Shown here: piece after piece, positions 6,906 to 15,363 of the stretch
Position numbering within the stretch: the first letter of the stretch is position 1
How the letters are laid out: each line of letters begins with the position of its first letter
Assembly: GCF_018780385.1 (NCBI RefSeq)
Contig: NZ_JADMJO010000006.1
Coordinates: forward strand, 1 to 49,960
From: Hydrogenophaga sp.
GTDB taxonomy: Bacteria > Pseudomonadota > Gammaproteobacteria > Burkholderiales > Burkholderiaceae_C
Direction of reading: 5' to 3'
Length of the DNA stretch: 49,960 bases
Made by a program: the position numbers and the translations under genes
Notes under the pieces: generated by a model
Told to the model about the DNA's origin: nothing
Seen by the model: only the letters and a program-made list of their open reading frames with translations
Databases searched by the model: none

Positions 6906-6946
6906 AACGGGTTAGCTCAGAACTGAGCTAACCCGTTGATTTTTTT
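6906..6946. terminator. Bidirectional terminator between copA and tRNA-Pro
   Basis: A perfect 15-bp stem (AACGGGTTAGCTCAG at 6906-6920, its complement at 6923-6937) with a 2-nt loop is flanked by T7 at 6940-6946 on the plus strand and by a T-rich run on the minus strand. It can end both copA and the tRNA-Pro transcript. Confidence 0.9.
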
Positions 6947-7022
6947 GGTCGGCGTGGCGGGATTCGAACTCGCGACCCCTTGCACCCCATGCAAGTGCGC
7001 TACCAGGCTGCGCTACACGCCG
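6946..7022 (-). tRNA. tRNA-Pro (anticodon GGG)
   Basis: A 77-nt cloverleaf with acceptor stem CGGCGTG/CACGCCG, D-arm GCGCAGCCTGGTAGCGC, anticodon stem CTTGC/GCAAG with loop ATGGGGT, TTCGAATC in the T-loop and an encoded 3' CCA. It lies directly downstream of the MerR-like gene, a common arrangement in betaproteobacteria. Confidence 0.97.
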
Positions 7023-7057
7023 ACAAGCCTCGAATTATAGCTGTCAAAGAGGGCGTT

Positions 7058-7513
7058 TCAGGCCGCGTGACGAAGAAGCTCGCGTATTTCAAGCAGCTCG
7101 CGGCGCACCTCGTGAACCAGCAGCCCCGTGCCTGCAATCACTTCGTGAGCGCGCTCGTGTGACACGGTTGGGGCTTCGTCGTGGATCACCGCATCAAGAT
7201 CGATCACGTCGATCGCTTCGTCCTCATCGTCACCACGGCGCTTTTCGCGCTCGGCCTGCACGAGTTCCTGCAACTTGTTGCGGGCACCGCTGATGGTGAA
7301 ACCCTGGTCGTACAGCAGCTCACGGATGCGGCGGATCATGAGCACCTCGTGGTGCTGGTAGTAGCGCCGGTTGCCCCGCCGCTTCATGGGCCGCAGCTGC
7401 GTGAACTCCTGCTCCCAGTAACGCAGCACGTGCGGCTTGACACCACACAGTTCGCCCACTTCACCGATGGTGAAGTAGCGTTTGGCTGGAATGGGAGGGA
7501 GCGTTTTTTCCAT
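7058..7513 (-). CDS. MerR-family transcriptional regulator next to ihfA
   Basis: The roughly 151-residue protein has an N-terminal MerR helix-turn-helix (YFTIGEVGELCGVKPHVLRY), the wing RRGNRRYYQHHEV and a short helical stretch. The middle is acidic (GDDEDEAIDVIDLDAV) and the C-terminus helical. It lacks the Cys-rich metal-binding loop of CueR-like proteins, so it probably responds to something else or acts as a nucleoid or cell-state regulator. This gene regularly follows pheST-ihfA in beta- and gammaproteobacteria, and its target is unknown to me. The start at 7513 is chosen over 7522 by analogy with relatives; neither has a strong ribosome binding site. The 224-bp gap to ihfA (7514-7737) shows only a small AAGCCC/GGGCTT hairpin at 7674-7688. 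Confidence 0.85.
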   Translation of the reverse strand: MEKTLPPIPAKRYFTIGEVGELCGVKPHVLRYWEQEFTQLRPMKRRGNRRYYQHHEVLMIRRIRELLYDQGFTISGARNKLQELVQAEREKRRGDDEDEAIDVIDLDAVIHDEAPTVSHERAHEVIAGTGLLVHEVRRELLEIRELLRHAA

Positions 7514-7737
7514 GAAAATCAAGGCGGTACAGACCGAAGCTTGAATTTACTCTAACAAGCATGGCCGTGCGCAGGGGAAGGAGGATTTCTGTGGGAAATG
7601 TTGCAAACGCCACCGAGGTCAGAGCAGTTTGACCGTTCAGAGCCGTTAGCCGACCGTCTGGCACCGAGCGAGAAAGCCCTCCGGGCTTGACCTCAAAGGC
7701 GCAGCCGGATCAGTTTGAAAGCAGACTGTGGCCGGGT

Positions 7738-8064
7738 TCAACCACCGATGACGGCGGTCTGCACCTGTTCCTTGAGCTTGGGGCTGGCGTGGAACGTCAC
7801 CACGCGACGGGCTTCGATAGCCACCGGCTCCCCGGTGCGCGGATTGCGACCAGGACGCGGAGCCTTGGTGCGGATCTGGAAATTGCCGAAGCCCGAGATC
7901 TTGACGTCCGTGCCCTCGACCAGGCTGTCGGTGACCAGATCGAAGAAGGCATCGATCATGTCTTTGGACTCCCGCTTGTTCAGACCGATCTGGTCAAACA
8001 GCATCTCGGCCAATTGGGCTTTGGTCAGTGCCGGTGTTTCCAGGCTTTCAACAGCGAGTTCCAT
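7738..8064 (-). CDS. ihfA: Integration host factor subunit alpha
   Basis: The 108-residue protein matches IHF-alpha. The N-terminal helices carry LTKAQLAEMLFDQIGLNK. The body contains ISGFGNFQIRTKAPRPGRNP and the DNA-intercalating arm with RNPRTGEPVAIEARRVVTF. It pairs with IHF-beta (encoded elsewhere) to bend DNA at specific sites. The start at 8064 is supported by GGAGAA seven bases upstream; an alternative ATG at 8079 has its purine stretch too close. It lies 25 bp after pheT on the same strand, the usual pheST-ihfA operon order, so it is probably co-transcribed. Confidence 0.96.
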   Translation of the reverse strand: MELAVESLETPALTKAQLAEMLFDQIGLNKRESKDMIDAFFDLVTDSLVEGTDVKISGFGNFQIRTKAPRPGRNPRTGEPVAIEARRVVTFHASPKLKEQVQTAVIGG

Positions 8065-8089
8065 GCGGGGCTTCTCCATCCTCGATCGA

Positions 8090-10519
8090 TCAGGCGCGCA
8101 GCCGGGCGGCCACACGCGTTTGCAGGGATTCAAGGGCCGCTTTCACGGTGGCCTCGATTTCTTCGTCGGTCAGTGTAGCGTCGTCACGGTTGAGCACGAG
8201 TCGGACCGCCAGGCTTTTTTCGTCGGGCGCCAACGAGCCCGGCGCAGCGGCTTCCGACTGCTTCTTGGGACGGTAGACATCAAACAGCACCACGTCGCGC
8301 AGCCAGGCGCTGGCAGGCGCACGGATCGCATCGACCACGGCCGCGTGACTCACGCTTTCCTTCACCACAATCGCCAGGTCGCGCTCAACCGCCTGGTGGC
8401 GGCTCACGGCCTGATAGACCGGCACGTCCCGTCCCAACACTGCGTCCAGCTCCAGTTCGAACAACACGGGCGCCTGCGCGAGGTCATACGACTGGCGCCA
8501 ACGGGGGTGCAACTCGCCCACATAACCAATGCAGCGGCCCTGCAGCCAGACGCTGGCGCAACGGCCGGGGTGCATGGCGGGATGCTCGCCAGCCTGGAAC
8601 TCGGGCTTCATGGGTGCAAGCAAGGCCTGCACGTCGCCCTTGGCATCAAAGAAATCGGCCACCCGCTCGGCTGTGCCCCATTGCAGTGTGTCCACCGAAC
8701 CAAAGCTCAGTCCAGCCACGCGCATGGGCTGGTGAAAACCAGCAACGCTGGTGTCGCTGTCGAGCACGGAGGCATCCTTGCGGAACACACGTCCCAATTC
8801 AAACAGACGCACGCGCTCGGCACGGCGGTCGAGGTTGAACTTGAGTACCGACACCAGACTTCCGATCAGGGACGAACGCATCACGCTCATCTGGCTGGCA
8901 ATCGGGTTGAGCAGGCGGATCGGATCGGCGTTGCCAGCGAGTTCGCGCTCCCAGCGTTCTTCCACGAAGCTGAAGTTGATGGTTTCCTGGTAGCCGAGCT
9001 GGGCAAGCAGGCGGCGCACCGCGAACGGTCCACGCTTGGCTTCAGGCCGAATCTTGGCGGTGATCGGTGCCAGCGGCGGCGTCTCGGGCAGCTGGTTGTA
9101 GCCCACCACACGCGCGACCTCTTCGATCAGGTCTTCCTCGATCTGGATGTCGAAACGGTAAGCAGGTGGCGTGACCGTGATGGTGCCGTCGCCCTCTTCC
9201 AACGCCAACCCCAGCCGGCGCAAGGCGCCTGCGCATTGCGCCTGCGTGAGTGGCATGCCGATGACCTTGTTCGCACGCGCCACGCGCAGCGTCACTGCCT
9301 TGGGCACCGGCAGATTGACCACGTGGTCATCCATCGGCCCCACCTGACCACCGCAGATGTCCAGCACCAATTGAGTGATGTGCTCAATGTGTTCGATGGT
9401 GGTGGATGGATCCACGCCGCGCTCGAAACGGTGTCCGGCGTCGGTCGAAAAGTTGTAGCGGCGCGAACGGCCTGCAATCGCCTTGGGCCACCAGAAGGCT
9501 GCCTCGATGTAGATGTTTTGCGTGTCGTCGGACACGGCGGTTGCGTCGCCGCCCATGATGCCGGCCAGCGATTCAACGGCTTGGTTGTCGGCGATCACAC
9601 CCACTTGTGCATCCACCGAGACGGTGTTGCCGTTGAGCAGCTTCAGTGTCTCGCCCTCGCGCCCCCAACGCACCTCCAGGCCACCGTGGATCTTGTCGAG
9701 ATCGAAGATGTGCGAGGGCCGACCCAACTCGAACATCACGTAGTTGGAGATGTCCACCAGCGGCGAAACACTGCGCTGACCACAACGCGCGAGACGCTCG
9801 ACCATCCACGCGGGTGTGGCAGCGCGGGTGTTGACGCCACGCACAACTCGGCCCGTGAAGCGACCGCACAGGTCGGGCGCGCTCACCGTCACCGGCAGGC
9901 GGTCGTGCAGTGACACGGCTGCGGCTGCAAACGTGGGCTCGATCAAGGGCGCGCCGGTGAGCGCGGACACCTCGCGCGCGATGCCGTACACGCTCAGGCA
10001 ATGGGCGAGGTTGGGCGTGAGCTTGAGGGTGAACAACATGTCGTCGAGCAGCAATTGCTCGCGGATGTTGCGGCCCACCACCGCGTCGGCCGGCAGTTCC
10101 AGCAAACCACCGTGGTCTTCGCTCAGCTTGAGTTCGCGCGCCGAGCACAACATGCCCTGACTCTCAACGCCGCGCAGTTGCCCCAGTTTGATCAGAAACG
10201 GCTTGCCGTCTTCACCCGGCGGCAACTCGGCACCCACCAGGGCGCAAGGCACCTTGATGCCCGCCCGTGCATTGGGCGCACCACACACGATGTTGAGCAA
10301 ACTGCCCTGCCCCACGTCTACCTGGCACACGCGCAGGCGGTCGGCATTCGGGTGTTGCTCTGCGGACTTGATTTCGCCCACGACGATGTGGGAGAACGGC
10401 GGCGCCACCGGCTGCAGCTCTTCCACCTCCAGACCGGCCATGGTCAGGGTGTCGGCCAACTGCTGGCTGGTCAGGGGCGGATTGCAAAAGGCACGAAGCC
10501 AGGATTCGGGGAATTGCAT
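8090..10519 (-). CDS. pheT: Phenylalanyl-tRNA synthetase beta subunit
   Basis: The 809-residue subunit forms the alpha2-beta2 enzyme with PheS and charges tRNA-Phe in the cytosol. Visible parts in order are an OB-fold tRNA-binding domain (about 40-150, with AEQHPNADRLRVCQVDVGQG), the B3/B4 domain that edits mischarged Tyr (about 210-370, with ADNQAVESLAGIMGG), the B5 domain (about 400-480), a catalytic-like core (about 490-690) and the C-terminal anticodon-binding FDX-ACB domain (about 715-809, with AVERDLAIVVKESVSH). The length is normal for the family. The gene starts 22 bp after pheS stops, indicating one transcript. Confidence 0.97.
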   Translation of the reverse strand: MQFPESWLRAFCNPPLTSQQLADTLTMAGLEVEELQPVAPPFSHIVVGEIKSAEQHPNADRLRVCQVDVGQGSLLNIVCGAPNARAGIKVPCALVGAELPPGEDGKPFLIKLGQLRGVESQGMLCSARELKLSEDHGGLLELPADAVVGRNIREQLLLDDMLFTLKLTPNLAHCLSVYGIAREVSALTGAPLIEPTFAAAAVSLHDRLPVTVSAPDLCGRFTGRVVRGVNTRAATPAWMVERLARCGQRSVSPLVDISNYVMFELGRPSHIFDLDKIHGGLEVRWGREGETLKLLNGNTVSVDAQVGVIADNQAVESLAGIMGGDATAVSDDTQNIYIEAAFWWPKAIAGRSRRYNFSTDAGHRFERGVDPSTTIEHIEHITQLVLDICGGQVGPMDDHVVNLPVPKAVTLRVARANKVIGMPLTQAQCAGALRRLGLALEEGDGTITVTPPAYRFDIQIEEDLIEEVARVVGYNQLPETPPLAPITAKIRPEAKRGPFAVRRLLAQLGYQETINFSFVEERWERELAGNADPIRLLNPIASQMSVMRSSLIGSLVSVLKFNLDRRAERVRLFELGRVFRKDASVLDSDTSVAGFHQPMRVAGLSFGSVDTLQWGTAERVADFFDAKGDVQALLAPMKPEFQAGEHPAMHPGRCASVWLQGRCIGYVGELHPRWRQSYDLAQAPVLFELELDAVLGRDVPVYQAVSRHQAVERDLAIVVKESVSHAAVVDAIRAPASAWLRDVVLFDVYRPKKQSEAAAPGSLAPDEKSLAVRLVLNRDDATLTDEEIEATVKAALESLQTRVAARLRA

Positions 10520-10541
10520 GTCGGTATCTCGGCGCGGTGGA

Positions 10542-11594
10542 TCAGCGGAACTGGGCGAGGAAACGGACGTCGCCGTCGAAGAACAGACGCAGGTCGTTCA
10601 CGCCGTAGCGCAGCATGGTCAGACGATCCGGGCCCATGCCGAAGGCAAAGCCGATGTACTTCTCCGGGTCCAGGCCCATGTTGCGCACAACGTTCGGGTG
10701 CACTTGGCCAGACCCCGCCACTTCGAGCCAGCGGTCGGCCAGCGGCCCGCTCTGGAACTGGATGTCGATCTCCGCGCTGGGCTCGGTGAACGGGAAGAAG
10801 CTGGGGCGAAAGCGCAGCACCAGGTCATTCGATTCGAAGAAGGTGCGGCAGAAATCGGTGAAGACGAACTTCAGATCCTTGAAGCTCACGTTCTCACCGA
10901 CCCACAGGCCTTCGCACTGGTGGAACATCGGCGAATGCGTGGCGTCGCTGTCCACGCGGTAGGTGCGCCCGGGCGCAATCACGCGGATCTCGGGCATGGG
11001 CAGGCCTGCATCCAGCGCAGCGCGGTGGCGCTTGACGTGCTGCACCGCATGGCGGATTTGCATCGGGCTGGTGTGGGTGCGCAGCAGGTTGGGCGCTTTT
11101 TCGCTGCCACCTTCCACGTAGAAGGTGTCGTGCATCGAACGCGCCGGATGGTCCTCGGGCGTGTTGAGCGCGGTGAAATTGAACCAGTCGGATTCGATCT
11201 CGGGGCCCTCGGCCACTTCGAAACCCATGGAACCAAAGATCGCCTCAATGCGCTCCAGCGTGAGGCTCACCGGGTGCAGGCCGCCCGGTCCGCGTTGGCG
11301 GCCTGGCAGGGTCACATCGAGCGCCTCGGCCTTGAGCTGGATTTGCAACTCGGCATCGGCCAGCGCCTGGCGGCGCTCGGTCAGGGCTGTCTCGATAGCC
11401 TGTTTGGCGAGGTTGATCGCGGCGCCCCGGGTCTTTTTCTCGTCCACGAGCAAAGTGGCCATGCCCTTCATCAGCTCGGTGATGCGGCCCGACTTGCCCA
11501 GGTATTGGGCCTTGGCGTTTTCCAGATCGGCCGGGGTGGCGGCTTGCGCAAACCCTGCGCGGGCGCTGTCGACCAGTGCGTCCAACTCGTTCAT
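10542..11594 (-). CDS. pheS: Phenylalanyl-tRNA synthetase alpha subunit
   Basis: The 350-residue catalytic subunit has an N-terminal coiled-coil arm (about 1-85) that holds tRNA-Phe, then the class II aminoacyl-tRNA synthetase core. Class II motifs are visible: motif 2 around [19 protein letters not shown] and motif 3 around [17 protein letters not shown] near the C-terminus. Length and order match the family. A strong terminator-like hairpin with a T-run lies only about 25 bp upstream of its ATG (11619-11669), so expression probably depends on read-through from rplT or on attenuation, as in the pheST operon of enteric bacteria. Confidence 0.97.
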   Translation of the reverse strand: MNELDALVDSARAGFAQAATPADLENAKAQYLGKSGRITELMKGMATLLVDEKKTRGAAINLAKQAIETALTERRQALADAELQIQLKAEALDVTLPGRQRGPGGLHPVSLTLERIEAIFGSMGFEVAEGPEIESDWFNFTALNTPEDHPARSMHDTFYVEGGSEKAPNLLRTHTSPMQIRHAVQHVKRHRAALDAGLPMPEIRVIAPGRTYRVDSDATHSPMFHQCEGLWVGENVSFKDLKFVFTDFCRTFFESNDLVLRFRPSFFPFTEPSAEIDIQFQSGPLADRWLEVAGSGQVHPNVVRNMGLDPEKYIGFAFGMGPDRLTMLRYGVNDLRLFFDGDVRFLAQFR

Positions 11595-11618
11595 GTGTGT
11601 ACTTGAATCGTTGCAAAC

Positions 11619-11669
11619 AAAAAAGGGGTTGAAGCCAGCGAGGGAGTTCCCTCAAGCTTCAACCCCTTT
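11619..11669 (-). terminator. Terminator or attenuator in the rplT-pheS gap
   Basis: On the minus strand a perfect 14-bp stem (AAAGGGGTTGAAGC at 11669-11656, partner at 11635-11622) with an inner GAGGGA/TCCCTC hairpin is followed by a run of T. It sits about 25 bp before the pheS ATG. A second hairpin, CACCGCG-N4-CGCGGTG (11684-11701), precedes it. I could not find a convincing Phe-rich leader peptide starting with ATG. Confidence 0.8.
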
Positions 11670-11714
11670 GAGCGACCGGAGATCACCGCGCTGACGCGGT
11701 GTCCCTGTCGTGAA

Positions 11715-12074
11715 TCAAGCGGCCAGCTTGGCTTTGACTTGCTCCACGATGCTGCCAAAGGCAGCCGGGTCGTTCACGGCCAGATCGGCCAGAACCTTGC
11801 GGTCGATTTCGATCGAAGCTTTCTTCAGACCGTTGGCGAACTGGCTGTACGTCAAGCCGCATGCGCGAGCACCGGCGTTGATACGGGCAATCCACAACTG
11901 ACGGAAGACGCGCTTCTTGGTGCGACGATCGCGGTAGGCGTATTGCCCAGCCTTCATCACCGCCTGTTTGGCGATGCGGAAGACGTTACCGCGGCGGCCG
12001 CGGAAACCTTTGGCCAGAGCCAGTACTTTTTTGTGTCGGGCGCGAGCCGTGACACCACGTTTGACGCGAGGCAT
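11715..12074 (-). CDS. rplT: 50S ribosomal protein L20
   Basis: The 119-residue protein starts [18 protein letters not shown], with the very basic N-terminal extension that threads into 23S rRNA and the conserved globular end ([20 protein letters not shown]). L20 is needed early in large-subunit assembly and in enteric bacteria also represses its own operon. Length is normal. It follows rpmI by 24 bp. Confidence 0.98.
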   Translation of the reverse strand: MPRVKRGVTARARHKKVLALAKGFRGRRGNVFRIAKQAVMKAGQYAYRDRRTKKRVFRQLWIARINAGARACGLTYSQFANGLKKASIEIDRKVLADLAVNDPAAFGSIVEQVKAKLAA

Positions 12075-12098
12075 GTGTATTCTCCTGTTCGTCGTTGA

Positions 12099-12302
12099 TC
12101 AAATACCCATGCCGGGCAGCATCTGTGCCATGTGACCCATATTGGTCTCATGCACGGTGACTGCTCCACGCAGGTGGCGCTTGTTCTTGGTGGTCTTCTT
12201 GGTCAGGATGTGACGTTTGAAGGCTTGACCGCGCTTGACGGTGCCACCGGGACGAACGCGAAAACGCTTCTTCGCGCTGCTCTTGGTCTTCATTTTGGGC
12301 AT
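12099..12302 (-). CDS. rpmI: 50S ribosomal protein L35
   Basis: The 67-residue protein starts [20 protein letters not shown], the L35 signature, and ends with the [11 protein letters not shown] tail seen in betaproteobacteria. The ATG at 12302 gives the standard N-terminus; an in-frame ATG at 12320 would add six unrelated residues. It is preceded by a 184-bp gap after infC that holds a strong hairpin (12405-12429). Confidence 0.97.
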   Translation of the reverse strand: MPKMKTKSSAKKRFRVRPGGTVKRGQAFKRHILTKKTTKNKRHLRGAVTVHETNMGHMAQMLPGMGI

Positions 12303-12404
12303 CTTCATGCTCCTTTTCATTTGTGCTCGTGAGGCGCTGCGAACCTTCCGCAGACTTGTTGGCCCCGAGCCACTTTTATGGACAGCCTTTCAGCTCTCCG
12401 ATTC

Positions 12405-12429
12405 GGCGCCTGGCTTTTCAGCCAGCGCC
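12405..12429 (-). promoter_or_regulatory. Hairpin in the infC-rpmI leader
   Basis: The 184-bp gap 12303-12486 holds a strong hairpin: on the minus strand GGCGCTGGCT pairs with AGCCAGGCGCC around a GAAA tetraloop, with one bulge. No T-run follows, so it is not a simple terminator. In enteric bacteria L20 represses rpmI-rplT through a structured leader here, so this is a candidate equivalent. Confidence 0.4.
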
Positions 12430-12486
12430 TCGGACCGGCAGGAGACTACCCTGCCCGTCCAATGCTGTTCTTCTCGCCGGCAGCCC

Positions 12487-13101
12487 TCAGGCCACCGATT
12501 TTCCCGCCTCAGGCACTGCTGCCACCTCGGCTGGTTTCGACGCGCCGCCACCGGTCTTCTTGCGACCGGGCGCGATCATCATGATCATCTGACGGCCTTC
12601 CAACTTGGGAAACTGCTCCACGATGATCGAATCGGCCAACTCGTCACGGATGCGGTTCAACAGGGCCAGACCCAGATCCTGGTGGGTGATTTCACGACCG
12701 CGAAACCGGAGTGTGATCTTGCACTTGTCACCATCGTCCAGAAAGCGCCGGATGTTGCGCATCTTGATGTTGTAGTCCCCGTCGTCGGTACCGGGTCGGA
12801 ATTTGATTTCCTTGATCTCGATGACCGTTTGTTTGGCCTTGGCTTCCGCCGCCTTCTTCTGCTCCTGGTACTTGAACTTGCCGTAGTCCATCAGGCGACA
12901 CACGGGAGGCACGGCTGTGGCCGCGATTTCAACCAGGTCCACGTCCAGTTCACCGGCCATGCGCAGCGCTTCTGACAGACTGACGATGCCGAGTGGCTCG
13001 TTTTCCGGGCCGTTGAGGCGAACCTCGGGGGCCATGATTTCACGGTTCAGTCGGTGTGCGCGCTCTTCACGTTGGCGGCGGTCGCGAAAGTTGGTAGCTA
13101 T
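12487..13101 (-). CDS. infC: Translation initiation factor IF-3 (ATA start codon)
   Basis: IF-3 binds the 30S subunit and checks start-codon choice. The usual frame from the ATG at 13035 ([20 protein letters not shown]) lacks the N-terminal 22 residues of the family. Reading upstream in frame gives [20 protein letters not shown], which is clearly IF-3-like, beginning at an ATA codon at 13101-13099 with AAGGA placed about 8 bp upstream. Rare start codons (ATT, ATC, ATA) are typical of infC because IF-3 rejects them, which gives autoregulation. The 204 residues include the N-domain, the lysine-rich linker ([16 protein letters not shown]) and the C-domain ([20 protein letters not shown]). The C-terminal tail is Ala/Lys-rich. 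Confidence 0.95.
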   Translation of the reverse strand: MATNFRDRRQREERAHRLNREIMAPEVRLNGPENEPLGIVSLSEALRMAGELDVDLVEIAATAVPPVCRLMDYGKFKYQEQKKAAEAKAKQTVIEIKEIKFRPGTDDGDYNIKMRNIRRFLDDGDKCKITLRFRGREITHQDLGLALLNRIRDELADSIIVEQFPKLEGRQMIMMIAPGRKKTGGGASKPAEVAAVPEAGKSVA

Positions 13102-13135
13102 GGTGTGTTCCTTGATGTGGGCTGATCAGGTGAAA

Positions 13136-13155
13136 GGGCGGCCCCTCGGCCGCCC
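13136..13155 (-). terminator. GC-rich hairpin between thrS and infC
   Basis: GGGCGGCC and GGCCGCCC form an 8-bp stem with a 4-nt loop, followed on the minus strand by CCCTTTCACC. The T-run is short, so it is more likely a weak terminator or processing site than a full stop. The rest of the 108-bp gap shows only the infC ribosome binding site. Confidence 0.4.
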
Positions 13156-13209
13156 ACATGCACATGAAGTGCGCCACGGCAGCGGGGGCATCAACCTGGA
13201 TGTTTGAAA

Positions 13210-15117
13210 TCAAACCTTGGATGAAACGTCTGCCGCAATGAGTTTGGAAAAGGCTTCCAGCGGCATGACACCGAGGTCTTTGTTACCCCGAGCCCGCACA
13301 GCCACGGCACCAGCTTCTTTCTCCTTGTCGCCCACGACAATGATAAAAGGCAGCTTTTGCAACGCGTGCTCTCGTATTTTATACGTTATTTTCTCGTTGC
13401 GCAGGTCTGTGATGACCCTAAGCCCTTGATTTTGCAATGATTTCGCGATTTCCCGACAGTAATCGGCCTGTGCATCGGTGATGTTGAGCACCGCCACCTG
13501 CACCGGCGACAGCCAGGTGGGCAACGCGCCGGCATGCTCTTCGATAAGAATGCCGATGAAACGCTCCAGGCTGCCGACGATGGCACGGTGCAGCATCACA
13601 GGGCGGTGGCGGGCGCCATCTTCACCCACGTATTCGGCGTCCAGGCGCTCGGGCATGGAGAAATCGACCTGCATGGTGCCGCACTGCCACTGGCGACCAA
13701 TCGCGTCTTTCAGCGTGTACTCGATCTTCGGGCCATAGAAGGCGCCGTCGCCGGGCGAGATCTCGAATTCACAGCCCGAGGCACGCAGGCTTTCCATCAG
13801 CGCGTGCTCGGCCTTGTCCCAGACTTCGTCGGAACCGATGCGCGCATCTGGCCTTGTGGCCACCTTGTAGATGATGTTCTTGAAGCCGAAGTCGGCGTAG
13901 ACCTTCTGCAGCAGCGCCGTGTAGGCCAGGCACTCGGGCAGGATCTGCTCTTCCGTGCAGAAGATGTGACCGTCGTCCTGCGTGAAGCCGCGCACGCGCA
14001 TGATGCCGTGCAGGCCGCCGCTGGGCTCGTTGCGGTGGCACTGGCCGAACTCGCCATAGCGCAGCGGCAGGTCGCGGTAGCTCTTGATGCCCTGCTTGTA
14101 GATCAGGATGTGGCCCGGGCAGTTCATGGGCTTGAGGGCGTAGTCGCGCTTTTCACTCTCGGTGGTGAACATGTTGTCACGGTACTTGTCCCAGTGACCC
14201 GTTTTCTCCCACAGCGACTTGTCGATGATCTGCGGGCCCTTGACCTCCTGGTAGCCGTTGTCGCGGTAGACGCGCCGCATGTACTGCTCCACCTCCTGCC
14301 AGAGCGTCCAGCCCTTGGGGTGCCAGAACACCAAGCCGGGGGCGTGCTCGTCGATGTGGAACAGGTCGAGTTCACGGCCGAGCTTGCGGTGGTCGCGCTT
14401 CTCGGCCTCCTCGATCATCGTCAGATGCTGTTGCAGCTCTTCCTTGGTGGCCCAGGCCGTGCCGTAGATGCGCTGCAGCATCTCGTTGCGGTGGTCGCCG
14501 CGCCAGTAGGCTCCGGCCACTTTCATAAGCTTGAAGTGCTTGAGCTTGCCGGTGCTGGGCACGTGCGGGCCACGGCACAGGTCTTCGAAGGCGCCCTCAC
14601 GGTAGAGGGACACGTCTTCGTTGCTCGGGATGCTGGCAATGATCTCGGCCTTGTAATGCTCGCCCATGCTTTTGAAATGCGCCACGGCTTCGTCGCGAGG
14701 CAACAAGCGGCGCACCACCGGCTCGTCTTTGTTGGCCAGCTCGGTCATGCGCTTCTCGATCGCCACCAGGTCATCTGGCGTGAAAGGCCGCTTGTACGAG
14801 AAGTCGTAGAAGAAGCCATGCTCGATCACCGGGCCAATGGTCACCTGCGCGTCCGGGAACAACTCCTTCACCGCATAGGCCAGCAGGTGGGCGGTGGAGT
14901 GGCGGATGACTTCCAGGCCGTCAGCATCCTTGGCGGTGACGATGGACAGTGGGCTGTCCTGCGTGATGAGGAAACTGGTGTCGACCACCTTGCCGTCGAT
15001 CTTGCCAGCCAGCGCGGCCTTGGCCAGACCGCTGCCGATCGAGGCCGCGACGTCGGCTACGGTAACCGGGCCGGGAAATTCGCGTTGGGAACCGTCGGGG
15101 AGCGTGATGTGCAACAT
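13210..15117 (-). CDS. thrS: Threonyl-tRNA synthetase
   Basis: The 635-residue enzyme charges tRNA-Thr. In order it has the TGS domain (1-61, [14 protein letters not shown]), the editing domain (about 62-225, with [16 protein letters not shown]), the class II catalytic core with zinc ligands (MNCPGH and later residues) and the anticodon-binding domain (about 535-635). The ATG at 15117 gives the standard N-terminus; the open frame extends to a TTG at 15171, but that stretch codes across a terminator-like hairpin. No clear ribosome binding site is visible before 15117. It heads the infC-rpmI-rplT-pheST-ihfA block. Confidence 0.97.
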   Translation of the reverse strand: MLHITLPDGSQREFPGPVTVADVAASIGSGLAKAALAGKIDGKVVDTSFLITQDSPLSIVTAKDADGLEVIRHSTAHLLAYAVKELFPDAQVTIGPVIEHGFFYDFSYKRPFTPDDLVAIEKRMTELANKDEPVVRRLLPRDEAVAHFKSMGEHYKAEIIASIPSNEDVSLYREGAFEDLCRGPHVPSTGKLKHFKLMKVAGAYWRGDHRNEMLQRIYGTAWATKEELQQHLTMIEEAEKRDHRKLGRELDLFHIDEHAPGLVFWHPKGWTLWQEVEQYMRRVYRDNGYQEVKGPQIIDKSLWEKTGHWDKYRDNMFTTESEKRDYALKPMNCPGHILIYKQGIKSYRDLPLRYGEFGQCHRNEPSGGLHGIMRVRGFTQDDGHIFCTEEQILPECLAYTALLQKVYADFGFKNIIYKVATRPDARIGSDEVWDKAEHALMESLRASGCEFEISPGDGAFYGPKIEYTLKDAIGRQWQCGTMQVDFSMPERLDAEYVGEDGARHRPVMLHRAIVGSLERFIGILIEEHAGALPTWLSPVQVAVLNITDAQADYCREIAKSLQNQGLRVITDLRNEKITYKIREHALQKLPFIIVVGDKEKEAGAVAVRARGNKDLGVMPLEAFSKLIAADVSSKV

Positions 15118-15130
15118 GGGGAGGTCCAGA

Positions 15131-15159
15131 AAACAAAAAAGCGCGGCAGGGGCCGCGCT
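15131..15159 (-). terminator. Attenuator-like hairpin directly upstream of thrS
   Basis: On the minus strand AGCGCGGC-CCCT-GCCGCGCT is followed by TTTTTTGTTTT, a textbook intrinsic terminator, about 15 bp before the thrS start codon. It would block thrS unless transcription reads through, which points to attenuation. It is too close to thrS to be the end of aceA, which has its own terminator at 15298-15323. Confidence 0.7.
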
Positions 15160-15202
15160 GGTGTGGGTCAAAAGGGAATCGGGCAGGCGCGAACTGCAGG
15201 CC

Positions 15203-15244
15203 TCAAAGGGCCAGGGAGGACAACTCCTGAGTTCGCGGTGTCAT
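15203..15244 (-). CDS. Candidate leader peptide upstream of thrS
   Basis: A 13-codon frame [13 protein letters not shown] ends in TGA and lies 44 bp upstream of the terminator-like hairpin before thrS. Codons 2 and 5 are Thr, the substrate of the enzyme encoded downstream. A 7-bp inverted repeat GCGAACT/AGTTCGC begins inside it and can form an alternative stem. Upstream, TTGACA at 15278-15273 is a good -35 element; with a 17-bp spacer the -10 (GCAATC) is poor and would start transcription very near the ATG. The ribosome binding site is weak. Layout fits transcription attenuation, but translation is unproven. Confidence 0.4.
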   Translation of the reverse strand: MTPRTQELSSLAL

Positions 15245-15297
15245 AACCAGATTGCCTTTCTCGCTCTTGCTGTGTCAAACGACTTGAGATTTTCCCA

Positions 15298-15323
15298 CAA
15301 AAAAGCCCGGGCGCGCCCGGGCT
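15298..15323 (-). terminator. Intrinsic terminator after aceA
   Basis: On the minus strand the palindrome AGCCCGGGCG-CGCCCGGGCT (15304-15323) is followed by a run of six T. It lies about 40 bp beyond the aceA stop codon. Confidence 0.85.
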
Positions 15324-15363
15324 CCTGTCTCCTCGGCCTCTGCGGGCCCCCTTGAGCGTCAGA

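Noticed and set aside
7715..9913. A 732-codon open frame on the plus strand
   Set aside because: It is antisense to ihfA and pheT, which are certain genes, and its composition is that of a shadow frame.
11595..11714. A pheM-like Phe leader peptide before pheS
   Set aside because: A GTG-started frame running into the pheS start contains PFLF, but those codons are just the T-run of the terminator, and it lacks a ribosome binding site.
13534..15246. A 570-codon open frame on the plus strand
   Set aside because: It is the antisense shadow of thrS with no recognisable protein features.
15131..15295. A T-box riboswitch before thrS
   Set aside because: T-boxes occur mainly in Firmicutes and Actinobacteria, and no T-box core sequence was seen; the Thr-containing leader peptide fits better.
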